A DNA stretch of 64,000 bases from Vagococcus zengguangii (GTDB lineage: Bacteria; Bacillota; Bacilli; Lactobacillales; Vagococcaceae), in NCBI RefSeq assembly GCF_005145005.1, contig NZ_CP039712.1, positions 88,501 through 152,500 of the forward strand, given 5' to 3'. This document shows positions 41,542 through 50,500 of the stretch, piece by piece. The position numbers and the translations under genes are program-made. The stretch's first letter is position 1. Each line of letters begins with the position of its first letter. A model generated the notes under the pieces. That model did no database searches, had not been told where the DNA came from, and saw only the letters and a list, made by a program, of their open reading frames with translations.

Positions 41542-42196
41542 ACTTGTGGTTGACGATTTTTAAATAGCGATAAATACTCGGTTCGGAAATATGGAAAATT
41601 TCGGCGACTCTAGCGACCGCACCTTTGACTTGGAAAACACCTTTATCATTGAGGTCACGGATAATGGTTAGTTTTTGTTCTTTGTTTAAGGGATGAGTAG
41701 GATGGATAAGCTCCCAACTAATCGTTGTTTTAATGATATCTTCTAGCGATTCCTCTAATACTTCAACAGTGTCCAGCGGCTGTTCTTCGTTGAAGTGTAC
41801 CGGGCTAGTCTGTGTTAATCCGACAAGCGATAAAATATTTGTCGCAAGTTGTTCATATTTACTAACATCCTGATTAATACAGAGTAATCCTTCTAATTGG
41901 TTGTTTGATCCTTTAATAAAGAACGTTGCACCACGTAACTCATGCCCGTTAATTGTTTGAGATTTGTAGTTCACAATGAATTCTTGGGTTAGATGATGGT
42001 TAGACTGGATAAGTTCTAACGCAAAACCAGTAACAGGAGAATTCAACGTTCGTCCGCTAATATGATTATTTTCAATAGCAGCAATATGATAGTTATCCTT
42101 TTCTAAAACATGCAGAATAACTTCAAAATTTTCGCCGAGTGCTTTGCCTAGAAATTTAGTCAGTGATTGATAAAAGTGCAATGTTTCTTGTTTCAT
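41540..42196 (-). CDS. DauR/YheO-type transcriptional regulator
   Basis: 218 residues. The N-terminal YheO-like PAS domain (about 1-115) shows LGENFEVILHVLEKDNYHIAAIENNHISGR and LRGATFFIKGSNNQLEGLLCINQD; the C terminus (about 165-218) is an HTH_22 with DLNDKGVFQVKGAVARVAEIFHISEPSIYRYL. Relatives include DauR, a regulator of D-arginine use, and uncharacterised YheO proteins. It is convergent with the transporter gene and may regulate the cystine/RidA operon. The start is ATG 42196 after AGGAGG. Confidence 0.88.
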   Translation of the reverse strand: MKQETLHFYQSLTKFLGKALGENFEVILHVLEKDNYHIAAIENNHISGRTLNSPVTGFALELIQSNHHLTQEFIVNYKSQTINGHELRGATFFIKGSNNQLEGLLCINQDVSKYEQLATNILSLVGLTQTSPVHFNEEQPLDTVEVLEESLEDIIKTTISWELIHPTHPLNKEQKLTIIRDLNDKGVFQVKGAVARVAEIFHISEPSIYRYLKIVNHK

Positions 42197-42287
42197 GACG
42201 CCTCCTAAGTAACCGTAATCATTATATAATCATAACACAAAACCTGATTCAGTATTAGCTTAAACAAGCGCTACATCACAAAAATAA

Positions 42288-42329
42288 ATCAGATAGCGCG
42301 AAAATTACAAAGTAATCGTGCTATCTGAT
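42288..42329 (-). terminator. Terminator of argG-argH
   Basis: ATCAGATAGC (42288-42297) pairs with GCTATCTGAT (42320-42329); on the minus strand the stem is followed by TTTATTTTTG. The rest of 42197-42377 holds no gene. Confidence 0.78.
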
Positions 42330-42377
42330 AATGTTTGCCAGGATAGTGATGCTCGTATATGGATTGGCGTATTGCTG

Positions 42378-43748
42378 TTACAGTGATTGCTTAGCTTGTG
42401 TAATTTGTAATCTAACTTGTTCGAAACTAGTGCCGCCTGCTGAATTTCGGCGTATCACTGCTTGGCGCGCATCAAGTACCTCATAAATATCGGCTTCAAT
42501 TAACGGTGAAACGGCTTGATAGTCGCTCAAAGGAATATCTTGGAGATAGTTGCCATTTTGTGTGCATTGTAAGACTAACTTACCAACTATTTCATGAGCT
42601 TGGCGGAAAGGTAGCCCTTTATTTGCTAGGTAGTCTGCTAATTCAGTCGCGTTTGAAAAGTCTTTTTGGGTCGATGCTTGCATGTTATCGTTTTTAACCG
42701 TCATTGTGTCAATCATACCGGCCATAATTTCAAGGCTAGCGCTGACTGTTGCCACAGTATCAAACATGCCTTCTTTATCTTCTTGAAGATCTTTATTGTA
42801 TGCTAGAGGTAAACCTTTCATAATCGTCAACAAGCCGAATAAATTACCATAGACGCGTCCTGTTTTTCCACGGATTAATTCGGCCATGTCGGGATTTTTT
42901 TTCTGAGGCATAATTGAGCTGCCAGTTGAAAAAGTATCGGTCAATTCGACAAATTGATACTCATAACTACACCACAATATTAACTCTTCGCAAAAACGTG
43001 AGAGATGCATCATAAGTAGCGAACTATTGCTTAAAAATTCTAAAATAAAATCACGATCACTTACCGCATCTAAACTGTTCGCATAAATTCCACTAAAGCC
43101 TAATTCATTAGCAGTTAATTCTCTGTCGATAGGGAAAGTGGTCCCGGCTAGCGCCGCACTGCCTAGTGGTGAGAGATCAATACGTTTTAAACTTTCATTG
43201 AAGCGTTCATAATCACGCGTCAACATGTGATAGTAGGCCATTAAGTGATGCCCGAATGAAATCGGTTGGGCATGTTGTAAATGGGTATAGCCAGGTACTA
43301 AAGTTTCGATATGTTCTTCGGCTTTAGCAACTAACACCGAACGGAAGTGCTTGATTTTTTCGATAATCGCGCTGACTTCTTCTTTGAGGTATAAATGCAT
43401 ATCGGTGGCGACTTGGTCGTTACGGCTACGGGCAGTGTGAAGTTTGCCAGCGATTGGTCCGATTTCGTCATGTAACATTTTTTCGATATTAAGATGGATA
43501 TCCTCATTTTCAATGGTGAACGTTAATTCGTTATTGGCCAGTTTTTTTTGTAAATTCGTTAGGCCGTTACTAATCAGAGTACTTTCTTCAGGTGTTAAAA
43601 TGCCTGTTTCACCCAACATTTTCACGTGGGCTAAACTTCCTAAAATATCTTGTTTAGCTAAGGCCTGATCGAAGCTGATGGATGCACCAAAAGCGTCAAT
43701 CCAGGCTTCGTTTTTGCCGTCAAAACGGCCACCCCATAATTTTGTCAT
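42378..43748 (-). CDS. argH: Argininosuccinate lyase
   Basis: 456 residues, standard length. The signature loop [15 protein letters not shown] around residue 280 carries the catalytic serine; [15 protein letters not shown] near 113 and [11 protein letters not shown] near 160 are substrate-binding blocks. It splits argininosuccinate into arginine and fumarate, the last step of arginine synthesis. It follows argG with 44 bp between, in one operon on the minus strand. ATG 43748 is preceded by GGGGG. Confidence 0.96.
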   Translation of the reverse strand: MTKLWGGRFDGKNEAWIDAFGASISFDQALAKQDILGSLAHVKMLGETGILTPEESTLISNGLTNLQKKLANNELTFTIENEDIHLNIEKMLHDEIGPIAGKLHTARSRNDQVATDMHLYLKEEVSAIIEKIKHFRSVLVAKAEEHIETLVPGYTHLQHAQPISFGHHLMAYYHMLTRDYERFNESLKRIDLSPLGSAALAGTTFPIDRELTANELGFSGIYANSLDAVSDRDFILEFLSNSSLLMMHLSRFCEELILWCSYEYQFVELTDTFSTGSSIMPQKKNPDMAELIRGKTGRVYGNLFGLLTIMKGLPLAYNKDLQEDKEGMFDTVATVSASLEIMAGMIDTMTVKNDNMQASTQKDFSNATELADYLANKGLPFRQAHEIVGKLVLQCTQNGNYLQDIPLSDYQAVSPLIEADIYEVLDARQAVIRRNSAGGTSFEQVRLQITQAKQSL

Positions 43749-43792
43749 CGTCTGTTCCCCCTTAAAAGGTTCTCGTTGTAGGTACTAGTAGA

Positions 43793-44986
43793 TTAATTGA
43801 TTTGTTGTTGAACTTCAGCGTGCACTTTTGAGGGTAAGCCCCACAATTTGATAAAGCCAATGGCAGCCTGTTGATCAAAGGTATCAGCCGATGTATAGGT
43901 CGCCAAGTTTTCATTGTATAAGCTATTCGTCGATTTACGTCCTTCAACGATGACGTTACCTTTGAATAACTTCACGCGAATTACCCCATTTACATATATT
44001 TGCGTTGATTTAAGAAAAGCAATTAACGCCTCAGTCAGTGGATTAAACCATAACCCGTCATAAATAATTTGGCTTAATTTTTGTTCAATCATTGGTTTGA
44101 AATGAGCTAATTCACGCACGAAAGTTAAATCTTCCAGTTCCTTATGCGCCAACATTAAAGTTATTGCACCAGGACATTCGTAGACTTCACGTGATTTAAT
44201 GCCCACTAAACGATTTTCGACATGGTCAATACGACCGATTCCATGTTTACCAGCCAAATCGTTTAACGTTAAAATCAACTGACTAAGTGGTAAGGGTTGA
44301 CCATCAAGTGCAACAGGTACACCTTCTTTAAACGTGATTTCGATAATATCGGCTTGATCAGGTGTCTCTTCTAATTCAGCCGTTAATTCGTAAGCACCGG
44401 TTGGTGGTGTCGCCCAAGGATCTTCTAAGACGCCACATTCACACGCACGTCCCCATAAGTTTTGGTCAATCGAATAAGGAGAGTCTAAATTGGCTGGAAT
44501 GGGAATATTGTGTTCTTGTGCGTACGCAATTTCTTCTTCACGTGACCATTGCCACTCTCTAACAGGTGCGACCACTTTTAATTCAGGAGCGAGAGTGTTA
44601 ATCGCTACTTCAAAACGAACTTGGTCATTTCCTTTTCCGGTACAACCGTGCGCAATTGTTGTGGCACCTTCTTGTTTGGCTAACTCGACTAATTTTTTTG
44701 CAATTAGCGGGCGTGATAAGGCGGAGACTAATGGATATGACTGCTCATAATAAGTATGACCTTGTAAGGCAATTAGTGCATATTCATGCGCAAATTCTTC
44801 TTTTGCATCGATAGCATAAGAGGCTATCGCGCCAACCTTTAATGCCTTATCTTTAATGAATGCTGTATCTTTTCCTTCCCCAATATCTAAACAGCACGCG
44901 ACGACGTCATAATCTTTTGATAACCATTTAATCGCAACAGATGTATCTAAACCACCTGAATAAGCTAAAATTATTTTTTCTTTCAT
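43793..44986 (-). CDS. argG: Argininosuccinate synthase
   Basis: 397 residues from ATG 44986, 8 bases after GAGGAG; an in-frame GTG three codons earlier is less well spaced. The ATP pyrophosphatase P-loop [15 protein letters not shown] opens the protein, and [30 protein letters not shown] and EFT-like [13 protein letters not shown] follow in the usual order. It condenses citrulline and aspartate. No other arg biosynthesis genes are near, so citrulline probably comes from elsewhere. Confidence 0.96.
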   Translation of the reverse strand: MKEKIILAYSGGLDTSVAIKWLSKDYDVVACCLDIGEGKDTAFIKDKALKVGAIASYAIDAKEEFAHEYALIALQGHTYYEQSYPLVSALSRPLIAKKLVELAKQEGATTIAHGCTGKGNDQVRFEVAINTLAPELKVVAPVREWQWSREEEIAYAQEHNIPIPANLDSPYSIDQNLWGRACECGVLEDPWATPPTGAYELTAELEETPDQADIIEITFKEGVPVALDGQPLPLSQLILTLNDLAGKHGIGRIDHVENRLVGIKSREVYECPGAITLMLAHKELEDLTFVRELAHFKPMIEQKLSQIIYDGLWFNPLTEALIAFLKSTQIYVNGVIRVKLFKGNVIVEGRKSTNSLYNENLATYTSADTFDQQAAIGFIKLWGLPSKVHAEVQQQIN

Positions 44987-45065
44987 CCTAAACACTCCTC
45001 ATCTTCCCTTTGTTGATAGATTGGACCTATCATACCACCACGTTTTGTATAATTCAATATAAAAG

Positions 45066-45112
45066 TTCATAAATATTCAATATTATTGGATATAAAGGAT
45101 AAAAATGCAATT
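45066..45112. promoter_or_regulatory. ARG boxes upstream of argG
   Basis: TTCATAAATATTCAA (45066-45080; reverse complement TTGAATATTTATGAA) and GATAAAAATGCAATT (45098-45112), which matches the AhrC/ArgR consensus ATAAAAATKCAA exactly. They lie about 80-125 bp upstream of argG, within its likely promoter, and also upstream of the AEC transporter, so ArgR may control both. Confidence 0.65.
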
Positions 45113-45218
45113 AAGTTGAATATAACGGTGTTTCGAATAAAATGGGAATTTCATGACTCAATTGGTGTTTTATGTGTTAAAGTGGGGGAAGTAAGTTTAT
45201 TAAAATGGAGGGTTAATT

Positions 45219-46157
45219 TTGGTAGCGACTTATTTAAATATTTTGGTTATATTTGCCATGATTATAATTGGATACATTTTATCTGCAAAAAAGTGGTTTA
45301 ATAACAAGATGATTGATGCATTTTCTAAATTGGTTTTAAACATTGCGTTACCGTTAAACATGTATTTGAATATGATTGAAAAATTCGAGCATGATGAATT
45401 TTTAACTTTAGCGACGGGGATTGTCTTACCAGCGGTGTCGATTGTCGTGACATTTATTTTATCAAAAGTTTTTTGTTCTTTATTTAAAGTCAGTACCAAT
45501 CGTAGAGGTGTATTCCAGACTATGTTTACCGCGTCGAACACGATTTTTATGGGATTGCCAATTACAACGGCAGTCTTTGGGGAACACGCAATCCCGTATG
45601 CTTTGCTGTACTATATGTGCAACACGTCGTTCTTTTTTACTGTGGGTATTAGTTTGATTGCGAGTGACCGAGAAGGGGCGAGTATGACGTGGAAGTTTGA
45701 TTGGCGTGATCTTGTTCGAAAGTTATTAAATCCAGCACTAGTTGGTTTTTTTATCGGCTTATTATGGATGTTGTTAGAGTTGCCAAAAATTAAACCATTA
45801 CTTGACTTTAGCCGCTATATGGGCGGGCTAACGACGCCATTATCACTTTTTATCATTGGAATGATTGTTTATCAAACAGGTTGGAAAAGCATTAAATTTA
45901 ATCATGAGGTGGCGGGAGTCTTATTGGGTCGTTATCTTGTATCACCATTAGTTGTTTATTTGTTATCCTTTATTATTCCGGTACCAGTATTGATGTTAAA
46001 GGTCTTCATGCTGCAATCAGCCATGCCAGTTCAAAATTCAATGGCCATGTTAGCTAGAGCTTACGGAGCAGATGAAGTCTTTGCCACATCGAGTTTAATT
46101 TATTCGATTTTATCCTATTTAGTGGTTATCATCGTTTACTTGTTCCTATGGATTTAA
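45219..46157 (+). CDS. AEC-family permease (auxin efflux carrier type)
   Basis: 312 residues with a TTG start after GGAGGG. About 10 membrane helices: five N-terminal and five C-terminal around a cytoplasmic loop. Family blocks are NIALPLNMYLNMI, ASNTIFMGLPITTAVFGEHAIPYALLYY and QSAMPVQNSMAMLARAYGAD. AEC members in lactic acid bacteria include malate and other organic acid exporters such as MleP/MdcF types. It is divergent from argG, and the shared 230-bp region carries ARG boxes, so an amino acid or arginine-linked substrate is possible. Confidence 0.87.
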   Translation: MVATYLNILVIFAMIIIGYILSAKKWFNNKMIDAFSKLVLNIALPLNMYLNMIEKFEHDEFLTLATGIVLPAVSIVVTFILSKVFCSLFKVSTNRRGVFQTMFTASNTIFMGLPITTAVFGEHAIPYALLYYMCNTSFFFTVGISLIASDREGASMTWKFDWRDLVRKLLNPALVGFFIGLLWMLLELPKIKPLLDFSRYMGGLTTPLSLFIIGMIVYQTGWKSIKFNHEVAGVLLGRYLVSPLVVYLLSFIIPVPVLMLKVFMLQSAMPVQNSMAMLARAYGADEVFATSSLIYSILSYLVVIIVYLFLWI

Positions 46158-46265
46158 GCTTTTTACTTGAGATGATAGACAAACGTCTTGATTGTGTTAA
46201 AATAAGTGGTCGACTAATTAAACGTCAATTGTCTGTAATTGGAAAATAAAGGAGTTTAAATCAGC

Positions 46266-46394
46266 ATGAGTTCAAAAGATAAAATGTTAGAATTAATTAA
46301 GAAAAAACAAGGCGGCGGTCGCTCAAAAGAGATGCAAGAACCAAAAAACACGCGCAAAAATATGCGTCGTGGGCCGAAAATTTATATTAAATAA
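46266..46394 (+). CDS. Small basic hypothetical protein, 42 residues
   Basis: ATG 46266, ten bases after AAAGGAG (46249-46255), with stop at 46392-46394; the protein begins MSSKDKMLELIKKKQGGGRS and ends RRGPKIYIK. Eleven lysines, five arginines and glycine-rich segments make it strongly basic, suggestive of RNA or ribosome contact. A good ribosome binding site, a clean stop and an immediate strong terminator argue for a real gene. No function is known to me. Confidence 0.75.
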   Translation: MSSKDKMLELIKKKQGGGRSKEMQEPKNTRKNMRRGPKIYIK

Positions 46395-46395
46395 G

Positions 46396-46441
46396 AAAAA
46401 ACTGCTCGAGTCGTACTTATATACGTCTTGAGCAGTTTTTT
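46396..46441. terminator. Bidirectional terminator before citG
   Basis: A6-CTGCTC... (46396-46413) pairs with ...GAGCAGT6 (46424-46441) with two mismatches. It overlaps the citG stop codon at 46440 and serves the small basic gene on +. Confidence 0.88.
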
Positions 46442-47333
46442 ATTTATTAGAAATATTAAAATGATTACGAGAAAAAGTTCTAACTTCTTCAATAAAAATG
46501 TATAAGCCTAAGATATCGGCGGCGCCTCCAGAACTTAAGTGTTGGGTGATTAATTGATTATCGAATCGTAAAATTTCTTCGATAAAAGCATCTTCAGAAT
46601 CGTTTGACAAGTAGCGTTCAAACATACTGTGTGCTCTATGTTGCACCATTTTCAACGCTGCATGTCCTCCACGATTTATAATGTTAGAGTCTTCCAAAAT
46701 GCTCATAATATAGAGTAATGCTAAGAGATAATGTTTTTTTTTATTCTTGTTTTGAGAGAGTATTTGATGATGCGATAGGACGTTGTTTAAGGTAGGAAAT
46801 CCAGCTTCAGCTTCTCCTCGAATTCCTTTGATACCATGTTTAAGATAGAGTTTTTCACCATGAGTAAGTTCTTTTTTTGTTTCGAGGGTCTCAAAGTCTT
46901 GCTGACTTAAGTCGGTTGTCATTTTTTTAATATAGTTAAAAACTAAGCCTAAAAAAAGTGGATAATCTTCGGGTAAACCATTTTTTAAGTGGTAACCCAT
47001 GGAAGATAGTAACAAAGCCAACGAAAAATTTGCCCCTTTGTGGGTGTTGACTTGTTCTGTGGTGGCAAACATATCTTTTTCAGCTTCTATTCCTATAATG
47101 CGGATTTTTTTAAATAATTCTGTGGGGCTTCCTTTATGATAATAGCCTTCTGTTAAGTATTGATTAAAATATTTTTCTAGAGAAAGAGCGCTTTTAATAA
47201 ATAGAAAGAAGTCCATATCATCATGAGCACCAGAATTAGCGGTATCAACTAGACCTGGTTTTGGGGTAAGGGTTGCTTCTATAATTAAGGCTTCTGTGGC
47301 TAAATTAGCAATCTTATTTAGAATATAAAACAC
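46440..47333 (-). CDS. citG: Triphosphoribosyl-dephospho-CoA synthase (citrate lyase prosthetic group synthesis)
   Basis: About 298 residues. TPKPGLVDTANSGAHDDMD, the NTHKGANFSLAL motif, GIKGIRGEAEAGFPTL and the C-terminal HLSSGGAADILGL are CitG signatures. It makes the precursor of the citrate lyase prosthetic group from dephospho-CoA and ATP. The start is uncertain: the gene overlaps citO, no ATG is available, GTG 47333 lies too close to GGAAG, and an ATT at 47324 is better spaced; an upstream TTG (47384) has no ribosome binding site. In E. faecalis citG ends the main operon; here it follows citO instead. Confidence 0.88.
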   Translation of the reverse strand: MFYILNKIANLATEALIIEATLTPKPGLVDTANSGAHDDMDFFLFIKSALSLEKYFNQYLTEGYYHKGSPTELFKKIRIIGIEAEKDMFATTEQVNTHKGANFSLALLLSSMGYHLKNGLPEDYPLFLGLVFNYIKKMTTDLSQQDFETLETKKELTHGEKLYLKHGIKGIRGEAEAGFPTLNNVLSHHQILSQNKNKKKHYLLALLYIMSILEDSNIINRGGHAALKMVQHRAHSMFERYLSNDSEDAFIEEILRFDNQLITQHLSSGGAADILGLYIFIEEVRTFSRNHFNISNK

Positions 47334-48012
47334 CTTCCATTTCTTTGATAATAAAATGCAACGAGTAGTCCAAATGTTCTTCAATAATCAAACGAATTTG
47401 TTCTTCGTCTTGATTCAGCATCCCTTTATAGATAAGAAAGTGCTCATAAAGTGCTTTATCTCTTCGAGGCTTATCGCTAATAGATATATCTCTAAAATAC
47501 ATAAGGTATTCACGTAACTTTAAAACAATCGATTCTAAACGTAGCATCTGGCTTTTTCTTAAAATAAATTCATTGAATTCTGTAAATTTTTCTAGAACAG
47601 CAGGAATATCATTTTCATTATTAAGTCGTTCCGTTTCATCTAACAGTGCCTTTAGATTTTTAAAATCTGTAGGGGTCATTAGTTTAGCGGCAGTAATAGT
47701 AGCTAAGACATCTAGGGCTTTACGAATGTCATAAATTTCATAAGCATCCTTGATTGAAATCCCTTTAACGATGATACCGACACCTTTAATTCGAACAACA
47801 AGTCCTTCATCAGCAAGTTTTTCTAATGCATAGCGAATTGGCGTACGGCTAATGTTTAGTTGAGCAGAAAATTCTTTTTCGTTAATACGACTGCCTGCGG
47901 GGATTTGACCTAGAATAATAGTTTTTCTAAATGCGTGGTATACGATGGTTTTAAGAGGGGCGCTTTCTGAAAAATCAAGATGGCGATTGACAACATCAAT
48001 TAGTTCGTTCAT
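47314..48012 (-). CDS. citO: GntR-family citrate-responsive activator
   Basis: 232 residues. The N-terminal winged helix (about 20-85: IVYHAFRKTIILGQIPAGSRINEKEFSAQLNISRTPIRYALEKLADEGLV) is followed by an FCD-type all-helical effector domain (about 95-225). It corresponds to CitO of E. faecalis / CitI of other lactic acid bacteria, which activates the cit genes when citrate is present. It lies downstream of citH and upstream of citG on the minus strand; AAAGGAG precedes ATG 48012. Confidence 0.9.
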   Translation of the reverse strand: MNELIDVVNRHLDFSESAPLKTIVYHAFRKTIILGQIPAGSRINEKEFSAQLNISRTPIRYALEKLADEGLVVRIKGVGIIVKGISIKDAYEIYDIRKALDVLATITAAKLMTPTDFKNLKALLDETERLNNENDIPAVLEKFTEFNEFILRKSQMLRLESIVLKLREYLMYFRDISISDKPRRDKALYEHFLIYKGMLNQDEEQIRLIIEEHLDYSLHFIIKEMEGVLYSK

Positions 48013-48102
48013 ATCTAATGCTCCTTTAGTCTTTTAATATATTTTTTCATAAAAACCTCGTTTATACAATAGTAAGTTGTTTCTTATATTTTTAAGCATA
48101 AA

Positions 48103-48143
48103 AACTCCTAAAGGTAAGAATATTAATCTTACGTTCAGGAGTT
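48103..48143 (-). terminator. Hairpin between citH and citO
   Basis: AACTCCT (48103-48109) with AGGAGTT (48137-48143) and GTAAGA (48114-48119) with TCTTAC (48127-48132) form a two-part stem; on the minus strand five T follow. It probably reduces citH read-through into citO. Confidence 0.6.
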
Positions 48144-48169
48144 AATTGACTAAATAATCAAAGTTGAGA

Positions 48170-49513
48170 TTATTGTGGGAGGTAAAGTGGCATATGTCCA
48201 GTTAAGATAATCGTTACTACAAAGATAACGAAGATGCCCAAGGCCCATTTAGCAGATTCTTTTTGCCACTGTCCCATATCTAAACCTGTTAAACGTAATA
48301 GTAAGTAAATAAAAGCAACCAATGGACTTAATAAATGGAAAGCTTGTCCCATTAAAGATGCTAGTGCCATTTGCATATCGGTAAATCCGTATGAACGGCC
48401 AGCTTCAGCTAAAACTGGTAACACACCAAAATAGAAACCATCGTTTGAAATGAAGAACGTTCCAGGTGCGGAGATTAAAGCGATAATTAATCCCCAGAAA
48501 CCAGCCAATTGTTCTGGGATGATTTTTGTAAAGCTTTGTGCTAATGCATCAGCCATACCAGTTCCTTGGAAAAGTCCCATAAAGACGCCAGCTGCAAAAA
48601 CTAAAATTACTACTTGAACAGCATCCCCACCATTTGCACCGATACGAGCTGATTGATCTTTTAAGTTAGGATAGTTAACCATTAAGGCCAATACTGTTCC
48701 AATTAAGAATAAGAATAAAGGTGGTAGACCTAGGCTATAGAATGAATCAGTAATTAATAATCCAATCAGTAAAAGTGTTAAAACAACATTGAACCACCAT
48801 TTTTCAGGTCGTCTAAGAGCTAGTATTTTCTCGTCTGTAATCGCTGACATTTCTTGGAGTTCTGAGTCAGAAAGCGTTTTAATTCCGAGGCGAGCACGTT
48901 CTTTTCTTCCCATGATTGGTGCGACAATAAAGGTAACATATAAAACTGCAATAATCATGCCAGGAATTAAATAGCCTAAAATTTCTGCTCCAACTTTTAA
49001 AACACTCATTGCACGAGCGGTTGGTCCACCCCAAGGTAATAAATTCATAATCGTGTTTTGTAGAATGACTATTACACCTAGATTCATTAATTTCATGTCC
49101 AATTTTTTGTAAATAGGAATAAACGCAGAACAGCAAATTAAGGTTGTGGTAGTGCCATCTCCATTCAATGAAACAGCGGCGGCTACAATAGCTGTGGCTA
49201 TTAATACTTTTAAGGGATCCCCTTTAGCTAATTGAATCATTTTATTAGTGATTGGATCAAACAATCCGGCATCTAACATAATAGAGAAATATAAAATTGC
49301 AAATAGTAACATAATCCCTGTATTAGAGGTTGTTTTAATCCCTTCTAATACAAAATCCCCAAGGCTTCCTTTATTTGATACTTTCGTAGCCATAGCGATG
49401 ATTGCGAAAATTAAAGGAATGAGAACTAGAGATGTAAACGGTGACATTTTCTTTTTCATGATAACAAACATGAAAAAAATGATCATTAAGTAAGACAAAA
49501 TCGTAAGCAACAT
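48170..49513 (-). CDS. citH: Citrate transporter, CitMHS family
   Basis: 447 residues, about 12 membrane helices. Family landmarks are MKKKMSPFTSLVLIPLIFAI near the N terminus, LNGDGTTTTLICCSAFIPIY around residue 115, MNLLPWGGPTARA around 150, and APGTFFISNDGFYFGVLPVLAE around 350. CitMHS proteins import citrate in complex with a divalent metal and protons. It is divergent from the oad-cit operon and is followed by citO. ATG 49513 has a TTAGGAGG ribosome binding site. Confidence 0.92.
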   Translation of the reverse strand: MLLTILSYLMIIFFMFVIMKKKMSPFTSLVLIPLIFAIIAMATKVSNKGSLGDFVLEGIKTTSNTGIMLLFAILYFSIMLDAGLFDPITNKMIQLAKGDPLKVLIATAIVAAAVSLNGDGTTTTLICCSAFIPIYKKLDMKLMNLGVIVILQNTIMNLLPWGGPTARAMSVLKVGAEILGYLIPGMIIAVLYVTFIVAPIMGRKERARLGIKTLSDSELQEMSAITDEKILALRRPEKWWFNVVLTLLLIGLLITDSFYSLGLPPLFLFLIGTVLALMVNYPNLKDQSARIGANGGDAVQVVILVFAAGVFMGLFQGTGMADALAQSFTKIIPEQLAGFWGLIIALISAPGTFFISNDGFYFGVLPVLAEAGRSYGFTDMQMALASLMGQAFHLLSPLVAFIYLLLRLTGLDMGQWQKESAKWALGIFVIFVVTIILTGHMPLYLPQ

Positions 49514-49677
49514 GTTTTTCCTCCTAAATTATTATTTTAATACGGTAAGTGTAATCAAATAATTTTAAATAAACAATGGTTACTGAAACTAAAAAACAAT
49601 AAAAAAACAAAACATATATTTTTTAGGATGATCAATGTTTGTTATTTCAAAAGAACAATTTAAAAACTTTTTTCATC

Positions 49678-49705
49678 TTACTTTTGATGGCGTTTTCACT
49701 ATAAT
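49678..49705 (+). promoter_or_regulatory. Promoter of the oad-cit operon with cre site
   Basis: TATAAT at 49700-49705 and a weak -35 TTACTT at 49678-49683 (16-bp spacer). TGATGGCGTTTTCA (49685-49698) matches the cre consensus at 12 of 14 positions and fills the spacer, so CcpA would repress by promoter occlusion. The weak -35 box is what an activated (CitO) promoter would show. The remaining citH-oadH gap is AT-rich and should hold the CitO operators. Confidence 0.65.
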
Positions 49706-49749
49706 TAGTGGTGAGATCCGTTTGGAAATGAGTAGGAGGTGGAGATTAG

Positions 49750-50076
49750 ATGTCCTTTTTAAAACGGTTATTTAGGAAAGAAACAGAGGACGTTGCGACA
49801 ACGAGCTCAGTTGATAGCGAGCAAGAAAAAGAATCATGGGAAGTGGTTCCTAAGTATACAGAAGTTACGGATGTGTCTGAATTGATGCATGTTTCGCTGG
49901 TAAGTAGTGTTCTTGCAGCGGGAGATTGTCTTGAAAGTCATTTTAAGATTAAAAATATCAAACAGTTGAATCCTGAAATCGAATTAGTTACGTTAATCGC
50001 TACAGCCATAGCGACGGGCGCAGAGCCAGAAAAACAATTTGTTGTAAAATCAATTAAACAAAAAATACAAAAATAG
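49750..50076 (+). CDS. oadH: Oxaloacetate decarboxylase accessory subunit OadH
   Basis: 108 residues, soluble. An N-terminal basic stretch (MSFLKRLFRK) and linker precede a small domain with MHVSLVSSVLAAGDCLESHFKIKNIKQLNPEIELVTLIA, in line with the OadH protein of E. faecalis and related small subunits that bridge the biotin carrier and membrane subunit. It is the first gene of the operon, before the biotin carrier. The start is ATG after AGGAGG. Confidence 0.8.
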   Translation: MSFLKRLFRKETEDVATTSSVDSEQEKESWEVVPKYTEVTDVSELMHVSLVSSVLAAGDCLESHFKIKNIKQLNPEIELVTLIATAIATGAEPEKQFVVKSIKQKIQK

Positions 50077-50086
50077 GAGAATGAAG

Positions 50087-50479
50087 ATGTTAAGAAAATT
50101 CAAAATCAAAATTGATGGTAAAGAATACATGGTTGAAATGGAAGAAATTGGTGGAGTAGCAGCACCATCTACAGTGGCCTCACCAGTAACTTTAGAAGTA
50201 GCACCAACTCAATCAGTTCCTGAAGTGGCTGTTGTAGATAGCCCGCCTACAACTACAGGAGACACGAGTGATGCGATGGTTTCTCCGATGCCAGGTGCAA
50301 TCTTAAAAATTCTAGTTAAGGTAGGAAATCAAGTAAAAGAAAATCAACCGTTGTTAATATTAGAAGCAATGAAGATGGAAAATGAAGTCGTTGCAAGACA
50401 AGATGGTGTGATTACTGATATTTTTGTTAATCAAGGGCAAAATGTTAATGCGGGTGAACCACTAATTACAGTTAAATAG
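50087..50479 (+). CDS. oadD: Biotin carboxyl carrier subunit of oxaloacetate decarboxylase
   Basis: 130 residues from ATG 50087, which is properly spaced from AGGAGA; the ATG at 50081 is too close. An N-terminal beta region is linked by a Pro/Thr/Val-rich hinge (about 30-62) to a biotinyl domain (63-130), with biotin-accepting Lys96 in EAMKMEN and VSPMPGAI at its start. The swinging biotin arm shuttles carboxyl groups from OadA to OadB. Encoded as a separate protein, not fused to OadA, as in E. faecalis. Confidence 0.93.
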   Translation: MLRKFKIKIDGKEYMVEMEEIGGVAAPSTVASPVTLEVAPTQSVPEVAVVDSPPTTTGDTSDAMVSPMPGAILKILVKVGNQVKENQPLLILEAMKMENEVVARQDGVITDIFVNQGQNVNAGEPLITVK

Positions 50480-50500
50480 GGACAAGGAGGAAGAGACAAA

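Noticed and set aside
45086..45301. 71-codon frame overlapping the start of the AEC permease
   Set aside because: It lacks a ribosome binding site, runs over the ARG-box region and overlaps a clear gene in another frame.
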